NCBI RefSeq assembly: GCF_900103455.1
Contig: NZ_FNHI01000031.1
Coordinates: 1-64,000 of the forward strand
Direction: 5' to 3'
Length of the DNA stretch: 64,000 nucleotides
Origin: Streptomyces wuyuanensis
GTDB lineage: Bacteria; Actinomycetota; Actinomycetes; Streptomycetales; Streptomycetaceae
The translations under genes were made by a program, and so were the position numbers. How positions within the stretch are numbered: the stretch's first letter is position 1; the number at the start of each line of letters is the position of its first letter. A model generated the notes under the pieces. It was not told the origin of the DNA. It made no database searches and saw only the letters and a program-made list of their open reading frames with translations. Below are positions 39,437-49,200 of the stretch, in pieces.

Positions 39437-40036
39437 ATGAGCGCAGCAGGAAGCAGCAGGACGGCGGGACACGGCGCCCCCCGGGAAGTCGATGCCCGTG
39501 ACGCCGGGGCCTGGTCGGACGTGGCCGGGATTCCAGCGGACCTGCTGGCGGCGAAGGAACTCGTGTACGACCCGAGCGGGTTCACGTGCTCCCTCCCCGT
39601 ACTCGAAGCGGAGAGCGCCGACTACGGGGCGTGCGCGTTCACACTCGACGGCCTCTCGGTCAGATTCCGCACGGCCAAGACGACGCCGGCGAAGGCCGGT
39701 CAGTTCGTGACGGTGTGGAAGAGGCACGCAGGCGGGCCGATCCAGCCCTTCGACTCCGAGGACGACGTGGACCTCCTCGTCGTCGGCGTGCGTGAGGGCC
39801 GGAGCCACGGACAGTTCGTGTTCCCGCGGGACGTGCTCTGCGAGCGGGGCGTGTTCGCCCGCGAGGGCTCCGGAGGCAAGCGGGCTTTCCGCGTGTATCC
39901 GCCCTGGGTGACGACGACCAGCCGGCAGGCCGGCAGTTCGCAGAGGTGGCAGACGAACCACTTCCTCCCCCTGCCTGCCACCGGGACCGCCGACGCCGAC
40001 CGGGCCCGCTCGCTGTACCACGCGCCCCGCACATGA
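39437..40036 (+). CDS. MepB-family protein
   Basis: 199 residues, soluble. The middle (about 70-175) matches the MepB type: FRTAKTTPAKAGQFVTVWKR, then DDVDLLVV, GQFVFPRDVLCERGV and FRVYPPW. MepB of Staphylococcus lies with a MATE efflux pump; its role is unknown. The ATG at 39437 has no clear ribosome-binding site; the AT-rich stretch just before it suggests a leaderless or nearly leaderless transcript. It is convergent with the MarR-GNAT gene. Confidence 0.8.
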   Translation: MSAAGSSRTAGHGAPREVDARDAGAWSDVAGIPADLLAAKELVYDPSGFTCSLPVLEAESADYGACAFTLDGLSVRFRTAKTTPAKAGQFVTVWKRHAGGPIQPFDSEDDVDLLVVGVREGRSHGQFVFPRDVLCERGVFAREGSGGKRAFRVYPPWVTTTSRQAGSSQRWQTNHFLPLPATGTADADRARSLYHAPRT

Positions 40037-40081
40037 CCCACCGGATCCCGGCCCCGTCGAGGAACGCCCCCAGGGTCCCCC

Positions 40082-40981
40082 TTACCGCGCTGTCGGCGTG
40101 AGCCGCTTTTCGAACCAGTGGTGGGCATAGGGCTCGTCGTTGAAGGCCGGGACCTCGGTGTACCCGCTGTCGCGGTAGAGGCGAGTGGCCGCTTCCAGCG
40201 CCCTGTTGGTGTCGAGCCGCACCAGATCGCAGCCGTGCCGGGCGGCTCGCTCCTCGAGTTCGGCCAGGAGGCGCCGGGCCAGGCCGAGCCCTCGGGCGCG
40301 GGGGCAGACCCACAACCGCTTGATCTCGGCGGGCGCTCCGGACGGCAGCTTGAGCCCGGCGCAGCCCACCGGCTCGCCGTGCAGCCGCGCCACGAGGAAC
40401 AGTCCGTGTGGCGCGCGCAGTTCGCCCGGGTCGGGCAGCAGGCTGTTCGCGGGGTCGAAGCCGCCGTCGAAGAGCTCCCCCAGTTCGGCGGCGTAGGACC
40501 GCAGGCAGTGCGCGGCGTCGGGGTGGTCCGGGTCGAGCACCGCCAGGGAGACCGTCGAAGCGGTCAGCAGCCGCCCGACCTCGGCCATGGCCGAGGTGAG
40601 CCGCTCCCGCTGCCGGGCGTTGAGCGGGGCGAGGAGCGATGCGGCGAGTGCGTCGCTGCGGTCGTCGAGAAGAGCGCGTTCCTGCCGCCCGGCCTCGGTC
40701 AGCCGGACGGTGCGTACCCGCCGGTCGCGGGGGTGGGGCTCGACGGCTACGAGGCCGTCGCGTTCGAGCGCCCTCAGCAGCCTGCTCACGTACCCGGAGT
40801 CGAGGCCGAGCCGGTCTCGCACGCCGCGGACGTCGTGCGTGCCCCCGTCGCCGATCTGCCAGAGCAGCCTGGCCTGCCCATAGGGCCGCGCGCCGCCCAG
40901 ATAGTGGTCGTGCAGCACTCCCACACGCTCGGCGACGGTCCGGTTGAAACGCCGTACCTGCTCCACCTGCCCCTCGTCCAT
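40082..40981 (-). CDS. MarR-GNAT fusion regulator/acetyltransferase
   Basis: 299 residues in two parts. The first (about 5-140) is a MarR winged helix with VRDRLGLDSGYVSRLLRALERDGLV and the wing PHPRDRRVRTV. The second (about 140-295) is a GNAT domain with RLWVCPRARGLGLARRLLAELEERA (acetyl-CoA pyrophosphate loop) and LYRDSGYTEV. Such fusions may sense or acetylate a small molecule and control nearby genes. A perfect palindrome touches the start codon, so the mRNA has no room for a normal ribosome-binding site outside it. Confidence 0.92.
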   Translation of the reverse strand: MDEGQVEQVRRFNRTVAERVGVLHDHYLGGARPYGQARLLWQIGDGGTHDVRGVRDRLGLDSGYVSRLLRALERDGLVAVEPHPRDRRVRTVRLTEAGRQERALLDDRSDALAASLLAPLNARQRERLTSAMAEVGRLLTASTVSLAVLDPDHPDAAHCLRSYAAELGELFDGGFDPANSLLPDPGELRAPHGLFLVARLHGEPVGCAGLKLPSGAPAEIKRLWVCPRARGLGLARRLLAELEERAARHGCDLVRLDTNRALEAATRLYRDSGYTEVPAFNDEPYAHHWFEKRLTPTAR

Positions 40982-41001
40982 CCTCTGACCTTAGTCAGAG
41001 G
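40982..41001. promoter_or_regulatory. Palindrome abutting the MarR-GNAT start codon
   Basis: Eight-base arms CCTCTGAC and GTCAGAGG with a 4-base centre, immediately 5' of the ATG. It is a likely autoregulatory operator; it also contains the only purine-rich bases near the start. Confidence 0.55.
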
Positions 41002-41268
41002 ATCTCCGCCGGGCAAACCGGACCGCGAGGAGCCCGCGTGACGGTCTCCGGCGGAGATGCACGGCCCCTGTGCGAAGGAGCCGCCCGCGCGGGCTGCCGG
41101 CTGCGCGGGCGGCGGCTCCACCAGAACCTGAATCGCGGTGCGCAGGCATGTGCGAGACGCTGGGACGCAGGAGTGCCCCGCAACGGCGACGGCCGCGGGG
41201 AAGCGCGCCGACTGCGGCGACGCATGTCCTGGCCCGACACCCGCACCGAGCAAGGAAGGCGGGCTGTG

Positions 41269-41838
41269 ATGAGCGATCCCGATACGGGCCCCGCCGGGCG
41301 GAGCCACGGCGAGACGGCCCCGCTTTCGGCGATACGGCTGAACGTCAACGACCAGGTGCGGCGGCTCGAGGTGGATCCGCGGACCTCCCTCCTCGACGCA
41401 CTGCGCGAACACCTGCGGCTGAGCGGGACGAAGAAGGGATGCGACCACGGTCAGTGCGGTGCCTGCACCGTGCTGGTCAACGGCCGTCGCGTCAACTCCT
41501 GCCTGTCGCTGGCGGTCATGCACGAGGACGACGAGATCGTCACGATCGAGGGCCTGGGCGATCCCGACCACCTGCACCCCATGCAGCGCGCCTTCGTCGA
41601 GAACGACGGATTCCAGTGCGGCTACTGCACCCCGGGCCAGATCTGCTCGGCGGTCGGGATGCTCGCCGAAGTGGCGGCGGGCTGGCCCAGCCACGCCACC
41701 ACCGACGTGGCCTCGCCGCAGATGGCTCTGACCGACGAGGAGATCCGCGAGCGGATGAGCGGCAACATCTGCCGGTGCGCCGCCTATCCGAACATCGTCG
41801 CGGCCATCCGCGGCACGGCGGAAGGCGGCACGCAATGA
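41269..41838 (+). CDS. Aldehyde oxidoreductase, [2Fe-2S] subunit (PaoA-type)
   Basis: 189 residues. The first cluster uses Cys58, Cys63, Cys66 and Cys78 (GCDHGQCGACTVLVN then NSC). The second uses Cys117, Cys120, Cys168 and Cys170 (QCGYCTPGQIC and NICRC). It passes electrons from the molybdenum subunit to FAD. Unlike E. coli PaoA it has no Tat signal, so the complex should be cytoplasmic. The ATG at 41269 follows AAGGAAGG. The end overlaps the next gene (ATGA). Confidence 0.92.
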   Translation: MSDPDTGPAGRSHGETAPLSAIRLNVNDQVRRLEVDPRTSLLDALREHLRLSGTKKGCDHGQCGACTVLVNGRRVNSCLSLAVMHEDDEIVTIEGLGDPDHLHPMQRAFVENDGFQCGYCTPGQICSAVGMLAEVAAGWPSHATTDVASPQMALTDEEIRERMSGNICRCAAYPNIVAAIRGTAEGGTQ

Positions 41839-42836
41839 GGTCTTTCACCTACGAACGGGCCACGGACGCACGGGCCGCCGTCGCCGCGGTGTCCCGGGAC
41901 GGCGCGAAGTTCATCAGCGGCGGCACCAATCTGCTCGACCTGATGAAGCTGGACATCGAGAAGCCGAGCCATCTCGTCGACATCAGCCGGCTCCCGCTGC
42001 GGGACATCGAGGAACTCCCGGACGGCGGGCTGTACATCGGCGCCCAGGCGGCCAACTCGGAGGTCGCCGCCGACGCCCGGGTGCGCACCCGCTATCCGGT
42101 GCTGTCGGAGGCGCTGGTGTCCGGTGCGTCGGGCCAGTTGCGCAACAAGGCGTCCACCGGGGGAAACCTGCTGCAGCGCACTCGCTGTCCCTACTTCTAC
42201 GACACTGCCGCGGGCTGCAACAAGCGCGATCCCGGATCCGGATGCTCGGCGATCGGCGGGTTCAACCGGATTCACGCGATCCTCGGCGCCAGTGAGTCCT
42301 GTATCGCCACGCACCCCTCGGACATGGCCGTCGCCCTGGCCGTGCTGGATGCGGAGATCGAACTGCTCGACGCCGATGGGGCGGTGCGCCGAGTCGCCAT
42401 CGCCGACTTCCACCGGCTGCCGGGCGACACGCCGCACATCGAGACCGTGCTGCGGCCCGGCGAGATGATCACGGGCGTCCTCCTGCCCGCGCCCCCGCCG
42501 GGACGGCAGCGGTACCGCAAGGTGCGCGACCGGGCGTCCTACGAGTTCGCGCTGGTCTCCGTGGCGGCCGTGGTGTCGACGACCGACCGGGGGACGATCG
42601 ACGAGGCGCGGGTGGCGTTCGGCGGTGTGGCGCACAAGCCCTGGCGGTCCGCCGAGGCGGAGGCCGCGCTGACCGGCCGTCCCGCCACGATGGACACCTA
42701 TCGCGCCGCCGCCGAGGCCGCGATGCGCGACGCGGTCGGACAGGGGCACAACGACTTCAAGATCGAACTGGCCAGGCGCACGTTGTGCCGCACGCTGGCG
42801 CAGGTGGCTGGGGCGGCCGAGCCCGGGGCGGGCTGA
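41835..42836 (+). CDS. Aldehyde oxidoreductase, FAD subunit with [4Fe-4S] insertion (PaoB-type)
   Basis: 333 residues. The N-terminal FAD-binding fold has ISGGTNLLDLMKL, and ASTGGNLLQRTRCPY follows. The insert with Cys residues in RTRCPYFYD, GCNKRDPGSGC and SESCIATHPSD is the mark of the YagS/PaoB subfamily, where it holds a [4Fe-4S] cluster. Plain xanthine dehydrogenase FAD subunits lack it. FAD probably donates electrons to O2 or another acceptor. Coupling by ATGA overlap ties it to the [2Fe-2S] subunit. Confidence 0.92.
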   Translation: MRSFTYERATDARAAVAAVSRDGAKFISGGTNLLDLMKLDIEKPSHLVDISRLPLRDIEELPDGGLYIGAQAANSEVAADARVRTRYPVLSEALVSGASGQLRNKASTGGNLLQRTRCPYFYDTAAGCNKRDPGSGCSAIGGFNRIHAILGASESCIATHPSDMAVALAVLDAEIELLDADGAVRRVAIADFHRLPGDTPHIETVLRPGEMITGVLLPAPPPGRQRYRKVRDRASYEFALVSVAAVVSTTDRGTIDEARVAFGGVAHKPWRSAEAEAALTGRPATMDTYRAAAEAAMRDAVGQGHNDFKIELARRTLCRTLAQVAGAAEPGAG

Positions 42837-42856
42837 ATGCGGGGCGGGCTGAATGC
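42825..42856 (+). repeat. 16-base tandem duplication over a stop codon
   Basis: GGGGCGGGCTGAATGC occurs twice in a row and repeats the stop of the FAD-subunit gene, lengthening the gap before the large subunit. Confidence 0.8.
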
Positions 42857-42893
42857 GGGGCCAACCGAGTTCCGGGGGAACCGAGGAGGCGAG

Positions 42894-45122
42894 ATGATCG
42901 GGCACGCTGTGGACCGCGTCGACGGCCCGCTCAAGGCCACCGGCCGTGCCGCCTACGCCTACGAGCACTGGGAGGCCGGCCGGCCGCTGTACGGCTTCAT
43001 CGTCGGCGCGACGATCGGCAAGGGCCGCATCACCCGGATCGACACCGAGGACGCCGAGGGCGCACCCGGCGTGCACCTGGTGATGACCCATCTCAACGCC
43101 CCCGTGCAGGGCCCGCGGGACGAGTCCGTTTCCTTCGAGTACTGGCGCGCCCAGCCGGAGCTCACCGGCCCGGACGTCCACCACTACGGCGAACCGGTGG
43201 CCCTCGTCGTCGCCGGGACCCTCGAGCAGGCCCGGGCGGCGGCCGACCTCGTCGAGGTCGAGTACAGCACCGGGCGGGGACGTTTCGACTTCGGCGAGTA
43301 CGAGGACGACGTCTACATCCCGAAGGTGGTCAACGCCGGTCTCCCGACCGACACCGAGGTGGGCGACTTTCAGGCCGGGTTCGACAACGCCGAGGTCAAG
43401 GTCGACCAGCACTACACGACGCCGTACGAGTTCTCGTTGCCCATCGAACCCAACGCGTGTCTCGCGGAACCGCGCGGCGAGGACCTGGTCGTCTACGTCA
43501 GCTCCCAGATCGTCAACGCGGCCCGGGCCTCGGTCGCCGCCACGCTCCGGATGAACCCCGAACGCGTCCACGTCGTCGCCCCCTTCGTCGGCGGGGGGTT
43601 CGGCTCGAAGCTGGGCATCCACTCCGAGACGATCCTGGCGGCGCTCGCCGCTCGCACGCTGAACCGCCCGGTCAAGGTCGCGATGACCCGCCAGCAGGTC
43701 TTCCAGCTCGTCGGCATGCGCCCCATTTCGAGCCAGCGGGTCCGGCTGGGCGCGGAACGCGACGGGCGGCTGACGGCGATCGCCCACGACGTCACCATGC
43801 ACACCAACCCCGACATCGAGTACGCCGAGCAGACCGCCGCCACCACCCGCAGCCTCTACGCCGCGCCCCACCGGTTGACCAGCCACCGGCTGGCGGCGCT
43901 CGACCTGCCACGCGGAACGGACGTCCGCGCACCGGGCGAGGCTCCGGGCATGCTGGCGGTCGAGTCGGCGATGGACGAGCTGGCCGACGCGCTCGGGATG
44001 GACCCGGTCGAACTGCGGATCCGCAACGAGCCCACCGTCGATCCCGAGCGAAACGTGCCGTACAGCGACCGCCACCTGGTCGACTGCCTTCGCGAAGGCG
44101 CGCGCCGGTTCGGATGGGAGAACCGCCCGGCCACCCCTGCGAGCGTGCGCGAGGGCCGGTGGCTGATCGGCTACGGCATGTCGGCGGCCATCCGCGGGCA
44201 TTTCCAGGGGCCGACGGCGGTGCGGGTGCGGCTGGAAGCGGACGGCACCGCCGTCGTCCGGACGGACATGACCGACATCGGGACCGGCACGTACACGATC
44301 CTGACGCAGGTCGCGGCCGAGGGGCTCGGACTGCCGCTCGACCGGGTCCGGATCGAGCTCGGGCTCTCCGATCTCCCCGCCAGCTGGGGGTCCGGCGGCT
44401 CGTGGGGCGCCACCAACTCGTGCACCGCGACACATCGGGCGTGCATGGCCCTGCGCGAGAAGCTGCTGGAGGCGGCCCGCGGCGACGCACGCTCCCCGCT
44501 GCACGGACTGAGCCCGGCCGAGGCGGTGTTCTCCGACGGCGACGTCGGCATCGGCGGCGCGACCGAGACGCTCGGCGAGATCGTCGCGCGCAGCCATCCC
44601 GAGGGCTTGGAGGCGGAGGGCCAGGTCCGCTACATGGGCGACGAGCCGAACTACTCCGACTACTCGATCAACACCTACGGGGCCCATTTCGCCGAAGTGG
44701 GCGTCGACGCCGACACCGCCGAGATACGTCTGCGGCGGATGCTCGGCGTGTTCTCGGTGGGCCGCGTGTTCAACCCGAAGACGACCCGCTCGCAGCTGAT
44801 CGGCGGCATGGTCTGGGGCGTCGGCGCGGCCCTCGAGGAAGAGGCCGTCGTCGACCCGCGTTCCGGCGCCTTCGTCAACCGGGATCTCGCGGGATACCTG
44901 GTGCCGGTCCACGCCGACATCACCGACGTCGACGCCGTGGTCCTGGACGGCTATGACGACAAGGCCAACGTGCTGGGCGCGAAGGGCGTGGGCGAGGTGG
45001 GCATCTGCGGGGCCGGTGCGTCCGTGGTGAACGCGGTGTTCAACGCCACCGGCGTGCGTGTGCGCGACTTCCCCGTCACCATCGAGAAGGTGCTGCCCGG
45101 CCTGCCGCCGCTGGACGCCTGA
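42894..45122 (+). CDS. Aldehyde oxidoreductase, molybdopterin subunit (PaoC-type)
   Basis: 742 residues of the xanthine oxidase family large subunit. It contains the N-terminal RVDGPLKATGRAAYA segment, FVGGGFGSK (cofactor binding), GEAPGMLAVESAMDELA and, near the C-terminus, KGVGEVGICG with the catalytic Glu. Substrates of the family are aldehydes or N-heterocycles; the PaoB-type partner points to aldehydes. The ATG at 42894 is preceded by GAGGAGG; a longer frame back to 42837 overlaps a repeated stretch and looks unlikely. No gene for cofactor loading (PaoD/XdhC) is in the window. Confidence 0.92.
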   Translation: MIGHAVDRVDGPLKATGRAAYAYEHWEAGRPLYGFIVGATIGKGRITRIDTEDAEGAPGVHLVMTHLNAPVQGPRDESVSFEYWRAQPELTGPDVHHYGEPVALVVAGTLEQARAAADLVEVEYSTGRGRFDFGEYEDDVYIPKVVNAGLPTDTEVGDFQAGFDNAEVKVDQHYTTPYEFSLPIEPNACLAEPRGEDLVVYVSSQIVNAARASVAATLRMNPERVHVVAPFVGGGFGSKLGIHSETILAALAARTLNRPVKVAMTRQQVFQLVGMRPISSQRVRLGAERDGRLTAIAHDVTMHTNPDIEYAEQTAATTRSLYAAPHRLTSHRLAALDLPRGTDVRAPGEAPGMLAVESAMDELADALGMDPVELRIRNEPTVDPERNVPYSDRHLVDCLREGARRFGWENRPATPASVREGRWLIGYGMSAAIRGHFQGPTAVRVRLEADGTAVVRTDMTDIGTGTYTILTQVAAEGLGLPLDRVRIELGLSDLPASWGSGGSWGATNSCTATHRACMALREKLLEAARGDARSPLHGLSPAEAVFSDGDVGIGGATETLGEIVARSHPEGLEAEGQVRYMGDEPNYSDYSINTYGAHFAEVGVDADTAEIRLRRMLGVFSVGRVFNPKTTRSQLIGGMVWGVGAALEEEAVVDPRSGAFVNRDLAGYLVPVHADITDVDAVVLDGYDDKANVLGAKGVGEVGICGAGASVVNAVFNATGVRVRDFPVTIEKVLPGLPPLDA

Positions 45123-45360
45123 ATCGAGGGACGCCGGTGCCGGTGCGCTCGCAGGGGCGGGGGCGCCGGGGGGTACCCCGACCGTGGCCCCCGGGCCGTC
45201 GCCCGGGACCGGCACGAGGGCGAGGCGAGGGGCCCCCGGTCGTGGCGCGGCGTTGTGCGCCGGCCGCGCCGCCGGGCCCCGGTGGCGGTCGGGGACGCGA
45301 ACGGGTGATCTCCCTCGGCGCCCGGTCTGCCTCACCGGGGCAGCGGTTACGCGTGCCGAC

Positions 45361-46071
45361 ATGAACGAAACGATTCATCCTCTCCGTGTGCGTACCGCTC
45401 TGCCCGCTTGTCTCCTCGTCTGCTCCGCCCTGCTGGTCACGGGCTGCGGCAGCGACGGGGGCACCAAGGGGCCGGCGTCGGTCGCGACCCCGGCTGCTCC
45501 GACCGGCATGAGCCCCACCGCCTCTCCGAACCCCACCGGCACCGGGACGCGCCTCACCGACGACCAGGCCCAGCGCATGGCGCTGGTGCAGGCGGCCAAG
45601 GTCCCCTGGGACAAGGCCGCCGGCACGGCGACCGGCGCCGTCGCCGGGAGCGAGTTGGTCGCGATCGAACTGCGGCGCTACGAGGGCGGTGCCACCGCCT
45701 CTCCTGCGCCGAGCCCGGGCAGCCCCGAGTGGGCCGCCGAAGTGGCCGGCCAGAACGGCACGGTGCACAGGGTCCTCGTGGACGCGGTGTCGGGCAGCGT
45801 GCTCCGGTCCCAGGCCGAGACCGATCAGGACGCCGACGACATGCGCGAGCTCACCGACCGTCTGACCAAGGCCCAGGTGACGCCGGAGCAGGCGGTGAAG
45901 ACGGCGACGGGGAGGAAGCAGGGAACCGTCACCGACGTCCACCTCGACAGCGAGGACAACACGCTCGTGTGGTCGGTCGACCTCGTCAACGAGCAGGACT
46001 GGAGCAAGACGGCCTTCGACATCGACGCGGCCAGCGGCGAGGTCCTGCGGGAGCAGGTGGACAAGGACTGA
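45361..46071 (+). CDS. Lipoprotein with PepSY-like domains
   Basis: 236 residues. The lipobox LVTGC ends the signal peptide (about 10-29), so Cys29 should be lipid-modified. Two PepSY-like segments follow: one around 60-145 (VHRVLVDAVSGSVLRSQ) and one around 160-235 (TDVHLDSEDNTLVWSVDLV and FDIDAASGEVL). Such domains are thought to modulate extracellular proteases or bind ions. A Ser/Pro/Thr-rich linker lies after the lipobox. It ends before a terminator and the convergent GH92 gene. Confidence 0.9.
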   Translation: MNETIHPLRVRTALPACLLVCSALLVTGCGSDGGTKGPASVATPAAPTGMSPTASPNPTGTGTRLTDDQAQRMALVQAAKVPWDKAAGTATGAVAGSELVAIELRRYEGGATASPAPSPGSPEWAAEVAGQNGTVHRVLVDAVSGSVLRSQAETDQDADDMRELTDRLTKAQVTPEQAVKTATGRKQGTVTDVHLDSEDNTLVWSVDLVNEQDWSKTAFDIDAASGEVLREQVDKD

Positions 46072-46146
46072 CCCTCCGCCCGGTCCGTGGACCGGGGGCC
46101 TCCCGGTGCACGGGCGGGGCGCTCGCCGAAGCGGGCCGAGACGGAA

Positions 46147-46200
46147 GCGGGCCGCGGAGGCGCCTTCGGCAGGCACCTCCGCAGCCCCTTGCCGGCCCGC
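46147..46200. terminator. Nested hairpin between convergent genes
   Basis: Outer arms GCGGGCC (46147) and GGCCCGC (46194) with inner arms GCGGAGG and CCTCCGC. Confidence 0.5.
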
Positions 46201-46289
46201 GCGGACGGCGCCGGCCCTGGTCCCGCCGGGCGGACGCGGACCGACGGCGGTCCTTCGGCCCGCCGGTCCGCCGGCGTGTCACAACGTCG

Positions 46290-49200
46290 TCACCGGCGGG
46301 TGCTGCGCTCGCCCGGTACCGGAACCCCTTCCTCGGTCACGTACTTGGTGCCGTCGTCGTACTTGGTGACGGTGAAGGCGTCGAGCACCTCGCCGACGCC
46401 CTTGTCGGTGGTCGACCTGTCGTCCCACTTCGCCGCCACCAGGGCCTCGTAGCGGAGCTGGTTCTTCGAGACCCGGATGCCCTGGAACGTCGAGGTGTGT
46501 CCGGCGCGCACGACCTCGGTGGCGCCGTTGCGCCTCCAGACGCTCTCGCCCTCGGGAGCCAACTCGTAGTACTTCGGTCCGGACACTGCGACGGTGTAGA
46601 CCGGCCCGGTGGTCACGCCCGGGGTGCCGGTGGCGTCCGAGTCGACGTACCCGCGGGAGTACACGTGGTCGTGGCCCATCAGCACCAGGTCGATGTCGTT
46701 GCGCTGGAAGACCGGCAGCCAGGCGTCCCGGACCGGCTTCTCGTCCCGCCCGGCGGCGGAGGAGAACACCGGCTGGTGGAAGACCGTCACCGCCCACTTG
46801 TTGGGGTTGTTCCCGAGGACACCGTCCAGCCAGCGGCTCTGGAGGTCGAGCCACAGCTTCTCCGGATCGGGGCAGTCCTGGCTGCACGCGGGCAGCCACG
46901 GCGGCGTCATCAGAGAACGGGCGTCACCGGTGCTGGCGTTGAGGGTGATGAACCGCACGCCCTGGTAGTCGGTGTAGTACGCCGTCTCCGCGATCACCTT
47001 GGCCATGTGCGCCTCGTAGACCGCACGCTGCCGTGCCGCAGGGGTGGTACCGGCGGCCTTGCCGGGGCGCGGACCGTCGGACGGGAACTCGAAGGTCGAC
47101 TTCCAGGTGCGCAGGAAGGAGTCCCCCGAGTACTCGTGGTTGCCCGGGGCCGCGATGACGTTGGTGGTCTGGCTGTAGCCGTCCATGGCGGCGAACCAGT
47201 CGCGCCACTCGCTGTCGTTTCCGCTGGAGTTGATCAGATCGCCGGCGTTGACGCTGCCGACGGCGTCCGGGTAGCGGTCGTACGCCTGCTTCACCACCGG
47301 CGCCCACTTCGAGGCCAGCTCGTTCTGCGCGTCGCCGAAGTAGAGGAAGGTGAAGTCCTCGCCGGGCCGGCGGGCGGTGGTGAAGGTGTGGACCGGGCCG
47401 ACCCACGAGCCGGTGCCGACCTGGTACTCGTACTTCGTGCCCGGGCGCAGCCCCGTCATCACCGCGGAGTGGGTGCGGCTCGGGACCCCGGCGGCGACCA
47501 GCTCCTCGTTGGCCCGCGCCGGGACGGTGCGCCACGTGCGGTCGCCGGGCCGGCGCACCCGCACCTCGCCCGCGGTCACCGCGGCGCCGGTGCGCCAGGT
47601 GACGGCCTGCGAGGCGTGCGGCGTACCGGTCGGAGTGAGCACGATCCGCTCGGGAGTCGTGCCGGGGACCTCCAGATCCCGCTTGGTGGTGAGCGCGACG
47701 TCGAAGATGTGCATGATGCCGCGGTCGGTGCCCTGGGGAAGGACGACCGAGGCGACGCGCTTCGACGGGTCGAGGAGCCGGGGCACGGTGCCGAAGACCT
47801 TGGTCTCGACCGTGTCGCTGCCGCCCGCCGCCCGGTTGCGGCCGACGGTGGTCACCAGTGGGGTGTTGCCGAACTGGTAGGTGGTGCCCGGGGTCCAGTC
47901 GGTCAGCTGGACGCCGACGTCCTGGGTGGACCCGTCGGTGTACTCGACGACCGCTGTTCCCTGGGAGGGTCCGTTGGTGGCCAGGCCCAGGAACGAGATC
48001 CCGGTCGCCCGGACGTTGCCCATGGGGACGCGCTGGCCGTGCGGAATCCAGTTGTCCGGCTGCCCGGGCTCCGTGTCCGGCCAGGTGAAGGTGACGCCGG
48101 TGTCGCCGTGCCGGACGGGCGCACCCGGGGCTGCGCCCGCCCCCGCCAGGCGGTTGCGGGACAGGGAGTTGTCGCTCAGGTCCAGCGAACCGGTGTTCCC
48201 GGCGCCGTCCGGCGTCGTGCCGGTGTTGTTGCGGGCGTCGCTTCCATCGGTGTACGACGGCGGCACGTCCGCCTCCCGTGCGCCCCAGGTGCCCCGGCGC
48301 GCCGACATGGTCAGGCGCAGCTCACCGCCCTCGCGGGCGAAGCCCTCGCCGAGCCAGGAGCGTGTGACGGTCTTGCCGTCGACCTTCATGCCGGTGATGT
48401 ACGGCATGGTGGCGCCACCGGGCGACCGGACGTCGATGCGCCGCCGGCTGCCGGCGCTGTCGACCACGACCCGGTCGAACCTGGGCCCGGTCACGAGCAG
48501 GTCGGCGGTGCCGTGAACGGCCGGGTACAGGCCGATGTTGGCCCACACGTACCAGGCACTGAGCGAACCGAGGTCGTCGTTGCCCGGCAGACCGGACGGG
48601 GTCGTGCCGTACATCTCCGCGGAGGCGCGGCGCAGTGCGTCCCTCGCCAGGTCGGGCCGGCGCAGCCAGTGGTGGACGTACGGGGCCCCGAAGCTCGGCT
48701 GGTTGCTGAGGTAGGCGCCGCGGGTGTTGTACACACCGGCGTCGAGGGCGCCGAGGTGCTCGTCCAGTGCGAGTGCGGCCGCTTCCGTACCGCCGCGCTT
48801 CTCGATCAGTGTGCCGATGTTGTGCGGGACCATCCAGCCGTACTGCCAGCCGGTGGCCTGCTCGAACTGGTCGCCCCGCTCACCGAGGTTGAAGCCGCGG
48901 TCGAAGCCGTTGCGGTCCCTGGGGCGAATGTGGCGGCTCTGGTCGTCGAAGACGTTCTGCCAGTTCTGCGCCCGTTGCATGAAGCGGTCGTACGTCTTCT
49001 TGTCGCCGAGGCGTTTCGCGAGCTGGGCGATGCCGAAGTCGTCGATCGCGTACTCGAGCGTCTTGGAGGTCGCGGCGTCCTGCTTGCGGTTCTCGACGAA
49101 CCCGACGCTCGTGTACTGGTAGCCGTGGCGGCGCAGGGTGCGGTCGGCCGGCAGGCTCTGCGTGTCCTTCATGGACTGCAGCGCGGCCCGCCGGTCGTAG

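Noticed and set aside
45185..45210. Terminator after the molybdenum subunit gene
   Set aside because: Only a 7-bp GC stem near 45190; too weak and common in this composition to call.
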